Shown here: positions 38,763 to 50,900 of the stretch, in pieces
Position numbering within the stretch: the stretch's first letter is position 1
Layout of the letters: each line of letters begins with the position of its first letter
Source: Phoebastria nigripes
Taxonomy: Eukaryota; Chordata; Aves; Procellariiformes; Diomedeidae
DNA: 64,000 nt
Direction: 5' to 3'
NCBI GenBank assembly: GCA_035582835.1
Contig: JAYKAV010002553.1
Location: 529,807 to 593,806 of the forward strand
Notes under the pieces: generated by a model
What the model was told of the DNA's origin: nothing
Databases searched by the model: none
The model's input: the letters and a program-made list of their open reading frames with translations, nothing else
Program-made: the position numbers and the translations under genes

Positions 38763-41112
38763 AGCCATGTTGGGCTATGCCTACTTACTAACCAAGGAAA
38801 TCCGAGTATCTGTACTCTGTGAATCTTTCACTTAGCAGAGCACATTTGCTGTGCTAAGAGCTTGCTTTTACCCAACCATGATATTAGAGTGACTGTAATA
38901 AATATAAAGTCAGAATATTTTACAACTACAAACAGAAACAACTGCCTCCTTTTGTCCCCATCCCACTAAAGAAAACTAAGGACAACAATGAAAGTCTGGG
39001 GAAGTGAACAGAAACTGAGAAAGCATATGGTACTGCTTCCTGGTGTATTTTCCCAGCCTACAGCAGTATCTTGGACTTCCTAAACTGAGGATGATGCCTT
39101 TGTGTGCCAGAGCCATCAGTGGGCTTTTAGTTCCAATAATCTGTCTAACCCCACAGGGAAACTTGGCAACTTCATTATCACATGTTAATAAACACCACAA
39201 CTGTGTGCTGTATGAAGAGATGCTCCCTTTTGTTTTAACTTGATAATATATTTCAGAGCCCACTGCTACCACTTAACAAGAATGAAACCATGGAGCCCCA
39301 TGCTGCCATTTGTGATTTCACTGATTGTTGTCATATTCCCCACAGATTCTTTTTTTCCAGTCTGAAGACTCCTTGTTTATTTAGCCACTCCTTGTACAAC
39401 TTATTCATATCTCTGATCATCCTATGACTACTCTTTCTAGTCCAATTACATCTTTTGTCATGGATGCCTCAGAGACCAATCTTTAACAGGAAGATCTTTC
39501 TTGAAAAAAACAACTATCCAAGTGTATGAGCAAAAACCCAGAGTATTTAAAAAGACCTAAATAAGATGACTTTCTGCCATCCTACACAAGGTTTTACATC
39601 CTCAGTACTTCTGGAACTGTAACCCATCAGTTCTAGGGGACTTTCAGTTCCACAAAGTTTCAAAATAACCATAGATCCCACTGGGGAAAAAGAAGTTCAA
39701 GCAGATCACAGTTTTGGTAATTTCTCTTGGAAAATTATTTTTTTTCCTTTTAGTTTGCATGTCATCTAAACAGCAGAATACCCACCCCAATTTCTATTAT
39801 GATACCAGCACCGTTCCTCCACCCCCTNTCTTTTTTGATTAATGACAATTCCCATCACCAAACATCTGAAAGACTTGAAGATGACCTTTGTTGATAAATT
39901 TCAATTTATAATGTACAGTGGAGGCTGGCAAGGCAAAATGAGCTGCCATGATGCATTAGTCATTGTGATTCACAGTTCAGAATGAAGGAGATAGGAGTTA
40001 ACTAGGAACACTGGCGTGCTCTTTTTTTCTTGCAGATTCTTCTCTTTTATTTTTGACAGGAAAGGTATCTTCTCTTGTTTATTCAATATGAGCCTTTGGG
40101 AGGACTCTGGACGTCTCAGAGGTTGGACAAAAGGATACAGAATATTCCACCTCTGGATTTACGGGCAATAAAGCACAGGAGATGTGAATATCAGTCACAT
40201 TTCTAGTGGCCGATTGCTCATCGGTGTTTCATTTGATCACCATCCCAAAAGGCAGGGCGACTGTTCACACCAGTCATTCCTTAGTAGAGATGACTACTCA
40301 GATGGGCATGAACAGTCTCTGGAGATGTAGTTTTTGTATATTTAGCCTACAGGGATGGTGGGGACCAACTTGAAAGCCGTATGTTTGCATCATTCTTGTT
40401 CTACTTGTCCTGTAGGAACACAGTGGTGCTTTGGATATCCCCAGCAATCACTGACTATCCAGAACAACGTGTCTTTTGGTGTCTAAATAGCATTCACCAT
40501 CAGCAGGCTGCAGGTGTAGTGGTTACTAAGCATCACTTTATATTCTGCAGAATAGCCCACAATAAGGAGACAAAAAGGCAACAAAGGTTGGTGCCTCTTA
40601 CTGTGATACTAAAATGACCCTACTTCCCCAGCTATTAGTAAGACTCCATCTTCTCTATACCGTGGCCGTTTATCTCATCCTAAATTTAGCTACCTACAAA
40701 CTAGGTATTTATCTCTAGCTCCCAAGCCTGTCCACATTTTCTCTCTAACTACAGACAGAGAATGTTAACGTCAGAGAATGACTCATTCATCCTAAAATAG
40801 GTGAGGACGTATTGCTCTCTTAAGGTGTCTTCCTCCCTTCAATGTAAAGGGAGACCAGAGCAACCAAAACACACTCAACTGTTAGATGGCTAGAACAAGG
40901 CAAGATGTTTCTCACACTAAATGGATTAGAAAAGTTCATGCACTGAGCTGGCAGTACAAATGAAGGGAAGGACCTCAGTCATCCTGCCTGAGACCAAAAG
41001 TTCATCATTTGTTGTAATGTACCAATGCTCTATGTTTTAAATGTTATTCTATGGGGATACGTATGAGAATTACTACTAGAAGTAGGTGCCAAACGATATC
41101 AGGACTCCACTG

Positions 41113-41139
41113 TATAGAGTGTGCCATACACACTCTATA
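41113..41139. repeat. Perfect 11-bp inverted repeat with 5-nt loop
   Basis: TATAGAGTGTG (41113-41123), loop CCATA, CACACTCTATA (41129-41139). The stem is perfect. It is too short to be a microRNA precursor. Confidence 0.9.
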
Positions 41140-41919
41140 GCATTACAAAGTGAAGAGAGCAGAGACAAGCAGAGAAATGTGATATGTATTTTCCCATGGT
41201 TGCTGGCAGAATCAAGAATACAAACAAAGACCTCAGGAAATGTGAAATTGCTTCTCCTCAAAAGCTGGGATAAGCACTTCCCTTCATTGCATGCTTGCCC
41301 CATTACACCATTGATGACCTGCTGGCAATCCTTATCGTGGCCAGGCAAAGACGATACCCACTGGTAGAAACTGTACCTCACAGAAGCACAAACATGAAAG
41401 CTATACAGGCATCATGTAATATCCACATCAGCAGCCTCAGCAAGGACATCAGAATCTGAATCATCATCTTACTGCTTCTGACCTGAGACTAGGACACCAC
41501 ATCCCTGCAGACACCACCCAAGACACAGTTCAGTTGCCATGAAACAGGGGCAATCTGGAGCTAAGACAGTCTGGCTTCACAAAGGCCTCTCCTTTTTCTG
41601 CTCTGGTCATTTCACTACTGTGAAATCTATGTAAAAGCATTACTTTTGTACAGCTCTGAAGAACTACATATCATCATTACTCACTTCCCATTTGTACTGT
41701 CTAAAAGATCTGACCTATTTATCGTGTTCTTGATTCTGATGTATTCTAATTTTCCAACGAGGTGTTTTATGCATCTCTGATAAAGCAGCATACTGATTTG
41801 ATTCCAAGCACTTGACTGACTCAGCAAAGATGGTCTTATCAAGACACATTCAAGAAATTTGGTCTAGAGGACACTTTAATAGCCTCAAAGATAAAAGGCA
41901 GCTTTGATGACAAAACCTC

Positions 41920-42053
41920 ATTAATTAATCAGATATTAATTAGATTATTAATTAGAAACAAGGCCCTTCCCAGGCCCTTTTCTACTTTTATTACTATAGC
42001 TAAAAATGCTTCTGTAACGATTCTCTTAAGTAGCTAATCATTTTAATTTGCAT
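41920..42053. promoter_or_regulatory. Candidate regulatory block: three TAATTA sites plus an octamer
   Basis: TAATTA occurs at 41922-41927, 41937-41942 and 41949-41954, and ATTTGCAT (the POU octamer in reverse complement) at 42046-42053. TAATTA is the core recognised by many homeodomain proteins. The density could reflect local AT-richness. The SorCS gene is neuronal, so an intronic enhancer is possible, but nothing here proves one. Confidence 0.25.
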
Positions 42054-42913
42054 TATATTGTAGCAAAAGGAAGCACTTTGTAGGATTTTCTGAAGGAATT
42101 GTAGAGGTTCAGTTTAACAACCATGCTATTAGGTGCGTTTAAATTGGAACTCCCCTTAAGTGTGTATTGAACAAAATGCCGAGGGGAGACTATGGAACTG
42201 CCCCATCACTAAACTCTGTATTTCTGTGCTAGATGTGGATGACGAAGAAGTCCTTCCAACCACTCAGAGAATAAGTACACACTGGCAATACAAACTACCC
42301 TGATAGTAGGTCACCTCACCCTTCTAAGGGAGGGGGACAGGTGACTCAAATCTCAGTTTCCCAGCTGGGGATACCAACATCAGTGTCCACTCATGCCCCC
42401 TGGGATGGTGGCTGTGGCCAGGGTTTACCAGAAACTTGCCTTTGACACTGTCTGCCTGTTTTGGGATCAGTGGTAGGCAGTACTGTGGGGACGGTAGCTG
42501 AGCCTGAGTCATCTCTAATGTAACACAGGGCATGTTAACTTTTTCAAACTATCAGCAAATCTTTGCAAAACTTGATGTAGTTAAAAAAGAGGGCAGTGAT
42601 GGAAGTAGTTTAGTCCAGTTCCTTAGACACAGATATTAAAAATTGCAGACAATTCCCAAACCAACTTTTACAGTCAGCCTGCAACACGTTCCATTCCCTA
42701 CCTCAGCTGACCCCTCTCCCACAAGCCTTATGTCTACCTGCAACTCCCCTACTTGTGGCCCACAAAAGTTACTGCCCCCAGCAGCACACCCACACAACCT
42801 GAATGTAAATACTACAGAAATCCTGCCTGACCCCAGGCAAGGCTCCTCAGCACTCCAGCTTCCCATTTAGTTAACTTAGCTTCCTGGGAAAAGATTGGCT
42901 CTTACTGCTCCCC

Positions 42914-42928
42914 AAAAAAAAAAAAAAA
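42914..42928. repeat. Poly(A) tract, 15 bases
   Basis: A simple homopolymer in the intron. Confidence 0.85.
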
Positions 42929-43481
42929 GCTCATGGGATGTAGCCACCTGAGAGAGTTGAGGACTGACAATGCAAGAAGTCCCTTCTAGACTTAGGAACA
43001 CACCTTTACCTCCAGTCACAACATGACTGAGAGCCTCTACATGCTACTTTTCTACAACTAATAAGAGAGCACCAGATCCCCAGTTAGTTTAAGTCAATGT
43101 GACCCTATTACATTCAAATGAATGAGTAATATTGGCAGATCTACACAAATTTACACAATAAAGGTCAGGACCCACTATACCTATGCATATCTATAAACAT
43201 ACAGACTAATAGCAACATTAACAAGAGGATGCTAGCATTTTGCAAGTATTTCACAATTTTGCATTTGTGAGAATTCTGCATTTCTAAGAAACTTCAGAAG
43301 TTTAAACCTGCACGGACAAGACAAAGCAATAGTGCAATTTTGGTTTTCTTAAGAAGCAAAGAGAATTTGGAGCCAGANAAGAACACAAATAAGTCTCAGG
43401 CTAACATTGCTCTGAACAGGTTTTTTGCAGTGACATATTCCCACCAGAACAGTCTCCAGCACAAGCTCTCTTTCAATACGA

Positions 43482-43504
43482 GAAATAAATAAATAAATAA
43501 AACA
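43482..43504. repeat. AAAT tetranucleotide microsatellite
   Basis: About five AAAT units in tandem. Confidence 0.9.
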
Positions 43505-45379
43505 AAATCAGCCCATTCCTGAATCCTTCGAGGCTTATACATTTCAGTTACCACTGAAATATGTATGACAGGGCCTGCAAACCCTCCCAGCCTTCTGAAC
43601 CATACACTACGGTTTTTGAGCATCTCGTAACACAGANGACATAATTCACAAGACAGAAGAAGCTCTCAGGCTGGATTACACAGCTGACAATGCCTTTACG
43701 TAGGTTGCACCACTTGCTTTGCAGGGCAGCCTGGTTATACAGCTGGGTCCCTGGGCAATAAGCTAAGGTTGTTCTGAACGGTCCCAAATGACTCTCTTCC
43801 TTTCTCATTCAGACAGTCAGGTTATGTCACTANATCCTCTCCTAGTTCCTCAGAGCAGAGAATTTTGGTTGAGACATGTAAGGACAGGGATATAAGTGCA
43901 AAAATGGAAGAAACCAGTCATCTGTCACCCAGTTTCTTGGCTTGGGCAACAGTCAGATCANCAGCTGGATTAAGCCTCTCATAATACAGTTAAATCCAGT
44001 GTTACACTGCACGTAGATATTTCATACTAGCACTGGTTGAGTATGTGTCTTATTCATTCCCTGAGCACGAGGATTAACAGCCTCAATTCTAGTTAGCATG
44101 TCTTCAAAATGCAGACACTGAGGTCTAAGCTTGTGTCTATGCAGACTTTCCAAAGAGATAAGCTTGCTGTTTATTATCAAGGTTAATAAATGATTGTGAT
44201 TCATATGGCAGATGCTCAGCATGGGGATGCCCCTCTTCTCCACCAACTGCTTGTGAGTTGTGGGCAGCTCAGCACACAATTGTTCGTTCCTGCACNATCA
44301 TGCCCTAAGACCTCACTGCCTAATATCTTTCAAACCACAGTTAGTTCAAGCTTAATTTTACCCCAGAAAAACCTCCTTTTCCTGTCATCTTTTGTGTTCA
44401 GCACTCAGAAGCTCATCTAACACAAAACACTTTGTCTTGGTAAAATAAACCTGTTGGAATTTTTTCAGACAGAAGATCAATAAAGTGGGAACAGCTTAAA
44501 AAGTCAATCAGCTTCAGCAAGTCCCCCAGGAGATGGCTGGGTGATTGTCATTTTAATGAAGGAATAGTAAAGGGAGCACAAGGAAATGCTCATCCCCTTC
44601 AAACTCATGAAGGAGGATATCTTAGGCTGAGAAGCAGGGAAAGAAAAGGAACCACTGGAAGAAACCAGTCATCTCTCTAGCTTGATAGGCTGTCTCAAGA
44701 AGTAGTCAGAAAGAGCTAACTTAAACTTCTTCAAATTGAGAATTAGCTCTAGTACTACACTGCAGAATGATATTTCCTCCAGGTATTAGATGAGGAATAT
44801 TTTTGTTTAGGCCCTGAGATACAAGGATAAATATCCCTTATGCCTTTGCTCCTAAGCACTATGCTGAAAATGTGGTTCTTATTCACGTTAAAGTCATGAC
44901 TTTTACCTAAATGGAGTTTATGAAGAGGTAAGCACCCTGCATTTATCAAAGCAAATGGAAGGGGAAAGTTGTCTGTGATTCAAGATGCTAAAGTCCTTTT
45001 TCTAGACANACCATGGATTTTCTTTATGTCTTTGGATTTAATCATAAGTTAACTACTTATGAAAAGGATCAAACACAAACACCCAAGATGTAGACTGTGA
45101 GGTTCACTGAAGAAAGAATTCTGTTGTACTAAAGGCATTAGAAGGTATCCTGGGAGACCTGCAAGGTTCCTACTTTGCCACAGATTTCCTATGTGGTTGT
45201 GTTCTTTTTGCCAGTTACACATGATGACATATTTTGCTGTTGTTTCAACCACCTAGGCTGGAGCATGGCATCTCCCACAAAGGTTCACATAGATGCAGAC
45301 ATTTCAAACTGTAAACCGAGATCCACCCTTTCTTAGCCATGACAGACGGATTGGACTGGATTGATTGACTGAATTGGAT

Positions 45380-45746
45380 GGATTAAGGAAGGCAAGAGAC
45401 CAGCATAGCTGAGTCGAGACCTGCTGGTCAAACTAAAGGGCAAGAAGGACATGCTCAGGCAGCGGAAGCAGGGACAGGTATCCTGGGAAGAGTATGGGGA
45501 CACTGCGTGGTTGTGTAGGGATGGGGTCAGGATGGCCAAGGCGCAGCTGGAGCTGAACTTGGCAAGGNATGCAAAGAATAATAAGAAGGGCTTCTACAGG
45601 TACGTCAGCCAGAAAAGAAAGGTCAAAGAAAGCATACTCCCCCAATGAGCAACACTGGCAAACTAGTAACAACAGACGAGGAGAAGGCTGAGATACTCAA
45701 CAACTTTTTTGCCTCAGTCTTCACTGGCAATCTCTCTTCACACCTC
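45380..45746 (+). mobile_element. CR1 LINE, 5' piece of ORF2 before the nested LTR
   Basis: The plus strand encodes CR1 ORF2 sequence upstream of the reverse-transcriptase domain: EGKRPA, then LSRDLLVKLKGKK, QGQVSWEEYGDTA, CRDGVRMAKAQLELNLAR and NNKKGFYRYVSQ, then NNFFASVFTGNLSSH. The reading is broken by a TAG at 45406-45408 where the family has Trp, and by a frameshift in the C run near 45637-45644. Coding similarity fades upstream of about 45380 into a GATT/GGAT-rich stretch, so the 5' truncation point is uncertain; a TGA lies at 45370. The endonuclease part is absent. The element resumes at 46327 after the LTR. Confidence 0.9.
45742..45746. repeat. Target site duplication of nested LTR, left copy
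   Basis: ACCTC, part of the CR1 sequence, abuts the LTR. The right copy at 46322-46326 reads ATCTT, which differs by two C-to-T changes. Confidence 0.75.
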
Positions 45747-46321
45747 TGTCCTGGTTTCGGCTGGGATAGAGTTAATTTTCTTCCTACTAGTTGGTATAGT
45801 GCTATGTTTTGGATTTAGTANGAGAATAATGTTGATAACACACTGATGTTGTAGTTGTTGCTAAGTAGTGTTTACACTAGTCGGGACTTTTCAGTTTCCC
45901 ATGCTCTGCCAGGTGCACAAGAAGCTGGGAGGGAGCATAGCCAGGACAGCTAACCCAAACTGGCCAATGGGGTATTCCATACCATATGACNTCATGCTCA
46001 GTATATAAAGATGGGGGAAGAAGAAGGAAGGGGGGACATTTGGAGTGATGGCCTTTGTCTTCCCAAGTAACAGTTATGCGTGATGGAGCCCTGCTTTCCT
46101 GGAGATGGCTGCACACCTGCCTGCCGATGGGAAGGAGTGAATGAATTCCCTGTTTTGCTTTGTTTGTGTGCACGGCTTTTGCTTTACCTATTAAACTGTC
46201 TTTATCTCAAGCCATGAGTTTTCTCACTTTTACCCTTCCGATTCTCTCCCCCATCCCACCNGGGGGGAGTGAGCAAGCAGCTGTGTAGGGCTCAGTTGAT
46301 GGCTGGGGTTAAACCACGACA
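45747..46321 (+). mobile_element. Solo LTR, ERVL-like, inserted inside the CR1
   Basis: A 575-bp LTR from TGTCCTGGTTTCGGCTGGG to GGTTAAACCACGACA interrupts CR1 ORF2. It has a TATATAAAG box at 46002-46010 and ATTAAA at 46190-46195. A CRE-like TGACNTCA lies just upstream of the TATA box at 45987-45994, with its centre ambiguous. The flanks are 5-bp duplications ACCTC and ATCTT, and the CR1 sequence reads on directly from one side to the other, which defines both ends. There is no internal region. It lies antisense to the host gene and is younger than the CR1 it disrupts. Confidence 0.92.
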
Positions 46322-46326
46322 ATCTT
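46322..46326. repeat. Target site duplication of nested LTR, right copy
   Basis: ATCTT, apparently a decayed copy of ACCTC at 45742-45746. The CR1 sequence continues with TCAAGTGGATGG. Confidence 0.7.
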
Positions 46327-47961
46327 TCAAGTGGATGGACTGCAAGACGGGGACTGGGGGAGCAAAGTCCCTCNCACTGTAAGAGAAGATCAGGTTCGTG
46401 ACCACCTGAGAAACCTGAACATACATAACTCTATGGGACCTGACAAGACACATCCCAGAGTCCTGAGGGAGCTGGCTGATGTAGTTGCCAAGCCACTCTC
46501 CATGATATTTGAAAAGTCATGGCAGTCCAGTGAAGTCCCTGGTGACTGGAAAAAGGGAAACATTGCACCCATTTTTAAAAAGGGTAGAAAAGAGGACCCT
46601 GGGAACTACCGACATGTCAGCCTCACCTCTGTGCCTGGGAAGATCATGGAGCAGATCCTCCTGGAAGCTATGCTAAGGCACATGGAGGACAGGGAGGTGA
46701 TTCGAGACAGCCAGCATGGCTTCACCAAGGGCAAGTCCTGCCTGACTAACCTAATGGCCTTCTACNATGGAGTGACTACATCAGTGGACAAGGGAAGAGC
46801 TACAGATGTCGTCTATCTGGACCTCTGTAAGGCCTTTAACACGATCCCCCACAACATCCTTCTCTCTAAACTGGAGAGGTATGGATTTGATGGGTGGACT
46901 GTCTGGTGGGTAAGGAATTGGTTGGATGGTCGCATCCAGAGGGTAGTGGTCAANGGCNCAATGTCCAGATGGAGATCNGTGACGAGTGGTGTCCCACAGG
47001 GGTCCGTCATGGGACCAGTACTGTTTAATATCTTCATCAATGACATAGTGGGATCGAGTGCACCCTCAGCAAGTTTGTAGATGACACCAAGCTGAGTGGT
47101 GTGGTTGACATGCCTGAGGGACGGGATGCCATCCAGAGGGACCTGGACAAGCTCGAGAAGTGGGCCTGTGTGAACCTCATGAGGTTCAACAAGGCCAAGG
47201 GCAAGGTCCTGCACCTGGGTCGGGGCAACCCCCGGTATCAATACAGGCTGGGCGATGAAGGGATTGAGAGCAGCCCTGCCAAGAAGGACTTGGGGGTAAT
47301 GCTGGATGAAAAGCTGGACATGAGCCAGCAATGTGCGCTCACAGCCCAGAAGGCCAATTGTTATCCTGGGCTGCATCAAAAGAAGCGTGGCCAGCAGGTC
47401 GAGGGAGGTGATTCTGCCCCTCTACTCTGCTCTGGTGAGACCCCACCTGCAGTACTGCATCCAGCTCTGGAGCCCTCAGCACAAGAAAGACATGGACCTG
47501 TTGGAGCGGGTCCAGAGGAGGGCCACAAAAATGATCAGGGGGATGGAACACCTCTCCTGTCAAGAAAGGCTGAGAGAGTTGGGGTTGTTCAGCCTGGAGA
47601 AGAGAAGGCTTTGGGGAGACCTTATTGCAGCCTATCAGTACTTNAAGGGGGCTTATAAGAAAGATGGAGGCAAACTTTTTAGCAGGGCCTGTTGCGACAG
47701 GACGAGGGGGAATGGTTTTAAACTAAAAGAGGGTAGAGTTAGACTAGATATGAGGAAGACATTTTTTATGCTGAAGGTGGTGAAACACTGGCACAGGTTG
47801 CCCAGAGAGGTGGTAGATGCCCCATCCCTGCAAACATTCAAGGTCAGGTTGGACGGGGCTCTGGGCAACCTGATCTAGTTGAAGATGTCCCTGCGCATGG
47901 CAGGGGGGGTTGGACTAGATGACCTTTAAAGGTCCCTTCCAACCCAAACTATTCTATGATG
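46327..47961 (+). pseudogene. CR1 LINE ORF2 reverse transcriptase and 3' end, broken
   Basis: This is the non-LTR reverse transcriptase of CR1, which copies its RNA at the target site. Frame 46331-47080 runs from DGLQDGDWGSK through [34 protein letters not shown] and VTSGVPQGS to FINDI. A 4-bp deletion near 47047 shifts the frame; the next frame opens with FVDD at 47074-47085, the catalytic box, where the family usually has FADD. It continues through MRFNKAK (from 47179). A 1-bp insertion near 47358 shifts the frame again, and the rest ([46 protein letters not shown]) ends at TAG 47876-47878. The 3' UTR has GGTTGGACTAGATGACC and ends TTCTATGATGA near 47961. Together with 45380-45746 this is one 5'-truncated, dead copy, antisense to the host gene. 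Confidence 0.95.
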
Positions 47962-50900
47962 ACTTACTCTGTGAGGTCCCATGCCCTGTGCTATGTCAGA
48001 GCTCAGAGTCCGTCACCGTAATTGTCTATCCTAGCATTCAAGTCCATGACTCAGTATGTTTTGGCCTTTGGCCATGCTTTATACTTGAATTTGGGCTCCA
48101 GTCCCACTCAGGATATCTGCCTGTTGATGAACCAACTGTTGCTCATGTTTCTGACAGCACTGTCCATGGATCCATGCTTCAAAAAAAATTAGAGCAGAAC
48201 TCATTAAATTGTGCAGTGTATCTTTAATTGCATTCTAACGCAGCATGGTTCACTCATAGCCCCTGGACAGTTTTAAAGCAGTGGCACTTAAGTTCTTTCA
48301 GTGATATTATTTAGACGANGAGAGAAATGGCTTTTTTTCTTCACTTTAGTCAACCTGATGCTTCAAAAGCCAATGAGAAAATGAAGCATGATACTACATT
48401 CCTGGAGGGCACCATTAAGACCCCCAGGGATAATGTCAGCATAAAGGGTTGCCCATCTTTTAGCAGGTAGATTGCAATAGCCTGTGATTAATTAGGAAAT
48501 AGTGGCAGCTCATCATTGGCCATTTCCTTATCCTTTTTAGCTGCCTTACCAGAAGGCACGTGGTTTGTTTTAACATCAGCTTTAACATTCTGGGAATGAA
48601 TCTTCCTGCACGCTGAATAGTAACGCTCTGAAAACAAGCCCCCTGCAGTCAGCAAGGATCTGATCAACCACTCAGTGCAGGGGTAGTTCTGCAGACTTGT
48701 CTGTGCACATCACTACAGGTTTTACTCTGAGGACGGAGGAGAAAATGAAATATGGGTACAAAAGAGGAAGGTTCACGCAGTGCCACGATTTCTAGCAAAA
48801 CCATTTAGTCATGGCTGAGATGTCAGTGAGCGGTGCATGGACATGCTAAGCATAAGAACATGTAGGGAAAGTGGTGCATCTCTGTAGCTTATTGCAAAGA
48901 ATAAGGGCAGTGATGAGTGGCCAACGGCTCAGAGCAGATGAACTTTCTTCCCCCACCTCTGCCCCTTCAGAAGGTCCCTGGGAGGGCGTCTGGACAGGAA
49001 ACCTGCTGGATTCGCACCACTGCCTTGAGTACGCTGCTTGATTGCTCATGTTTTAACATTAGACCCTCACCTAGTATACGTCCAAAAGAAACTACTTATC
49101 ACATCCAAAACTGGAAGCCTCAATACAGTACAGCATGTTCTTCAGAACATTCACTCCAGGCAGCCCCATCACCACTTTTAACTAAGTATCACAGTGGACC
49201 TGCATCAATTAGCCAGTTGAAAATATAAACAAACAGGTGAGAAGATCTCCTGCTACAGAAAAACAGCCAAGCTTTAACCAAGCTTCCCGCAATTCATTCC
49301 TCCCCCTCCCTCCCCCCCAATACCTCTTTAACCCCTCTGGTGTGTGCTTCTATTAATCACAGTTCATGCAGTCAAAAATGCCTTTCCCCAGACTCCATTT
49401 TAGACACACACATTTATTTGTGGTTGACTCAGATGTAAGGGAATACTTCCATGTTAATGAGCTACAATCATAGATCAATAAAGTTCATATTGAGACTTAA
49501 GTGCTGTGATTATTGAAAGAGGGAACACAGAAAGAGATATTACATCATGTACATATGCATCTATTACACAGCTGCTAAGCTTCAAAACAATGTGTTTGTA
49601 ATAATCAGAGTACCGTGATGAAATAGCTGTCTTTTCAAGCCAACAGTAAATGCATGTTGGGAGTGCTATCTGAAGGGGTTATTTCTTTGTCCATACTTTA
49701 CTACATAACTGATGCTGAAAATGGAGAAAATAAATAATGATGAGTTTTGCTACAAGTCATTATTTTGCAAAGATTACACTTTAATAACTTTAGTACACAA
49801 AATATTTTCATGAATTAATCTCCCTTCCTCACGGATGAGGGCAAACGATAAACATGGGCTTCTTTAACCCCCACCTTCTCTCTTTCTTTTTTTTTAATCT
49901 CATTCTGCCACCACTTATCAATGTCTGTGCAGCAAAAAAAGGGGAAAAATATTAAATGCATTGCTGGGAATGGGATCTCATCCTTAATGACACCATCAAT
50001 AATTGCTGTCACAAGCTAATATCAGAGTTGCAACCTCACAAGGAAGATAGAGAGGCAGAGTTTTTCAGATCGTGGTTTCTAGACAGGCTCTAATGGAATT
50101 TTGCTACATGCTTTTAAATGCTGCCTGGATAGCTCATAGGGCAGTGGAAACTAAAAGCAGAAACTCCAGACAGGGAGTACTAAACCTAGGGCTGTCCTAT
50201 GAACCTCCCAGAATGGTGTTGGATCCAGAAAGCAGGATGTAAATACAGAAAATGCTGTCCATACAGCAAGGCTTACACCTTTGATGGCAGTTCCTTGGAC
50301 AACAAGGATATCCTCAGGCAGCTGCTTCTTCATGCATCAAACAGATTCCAGTAATTCCCAATCAGCAGTGCTCAGATGCCCTTCGGTCCCTACACCACTG
50401 AAAAGTTACTGTGCAGCTAAGACCTTGTCATCACAATCTAGACACCATTAAGAGAATTTATACTCCAGATGCTTTTAAAAAGAGACTGAACGGCTCTTAC
50501 CTGAAACCTGTGGCTGGAGAATTGAGATCAACTTCTCTTCAAATATTGGCATCTTGGGGGCCTTGACACTACCTGCAATCTGCACAGACCTACCCTCACA
50601 CCAGTAAGCTGCAGACAAGCAACAGTGCTCCTGTTTCCTGAGAACTCCTTCTTAATATACTGAAGGCCAGACACTGACAACCGTTATGCGTTTGTACAAC
50701 ATCAAACCAAGAACAGGCCAGTTGTTTGAGTGCTTCTCTGCACCCTGCTAGTGCAACCAAGCGTGTACTTCAGACTTGAACAGAGAAGGAAACAAGCTTA
50801 ACACAGCCAGCCCCTACTTCAGCTGGGAGGTAGCAACTCCAGAGCCCAGATGTTTGGGGTCACTATGACCTCTCAGGTGACTGAATTATTAATTCCCCGA

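Noticed and set aside
46813..47379. 188-codon antisense ORF within the CR1
   Set aside because: Shadow of the reverse-transcriptase coding strand.
50151..50333. Minus-strand ORF beginning MKKQLPEDILVVQG, briefly considered as an exon
   Set aside because: No convincing acceptor upstream, weak donor, and no match to SorCS sequence.
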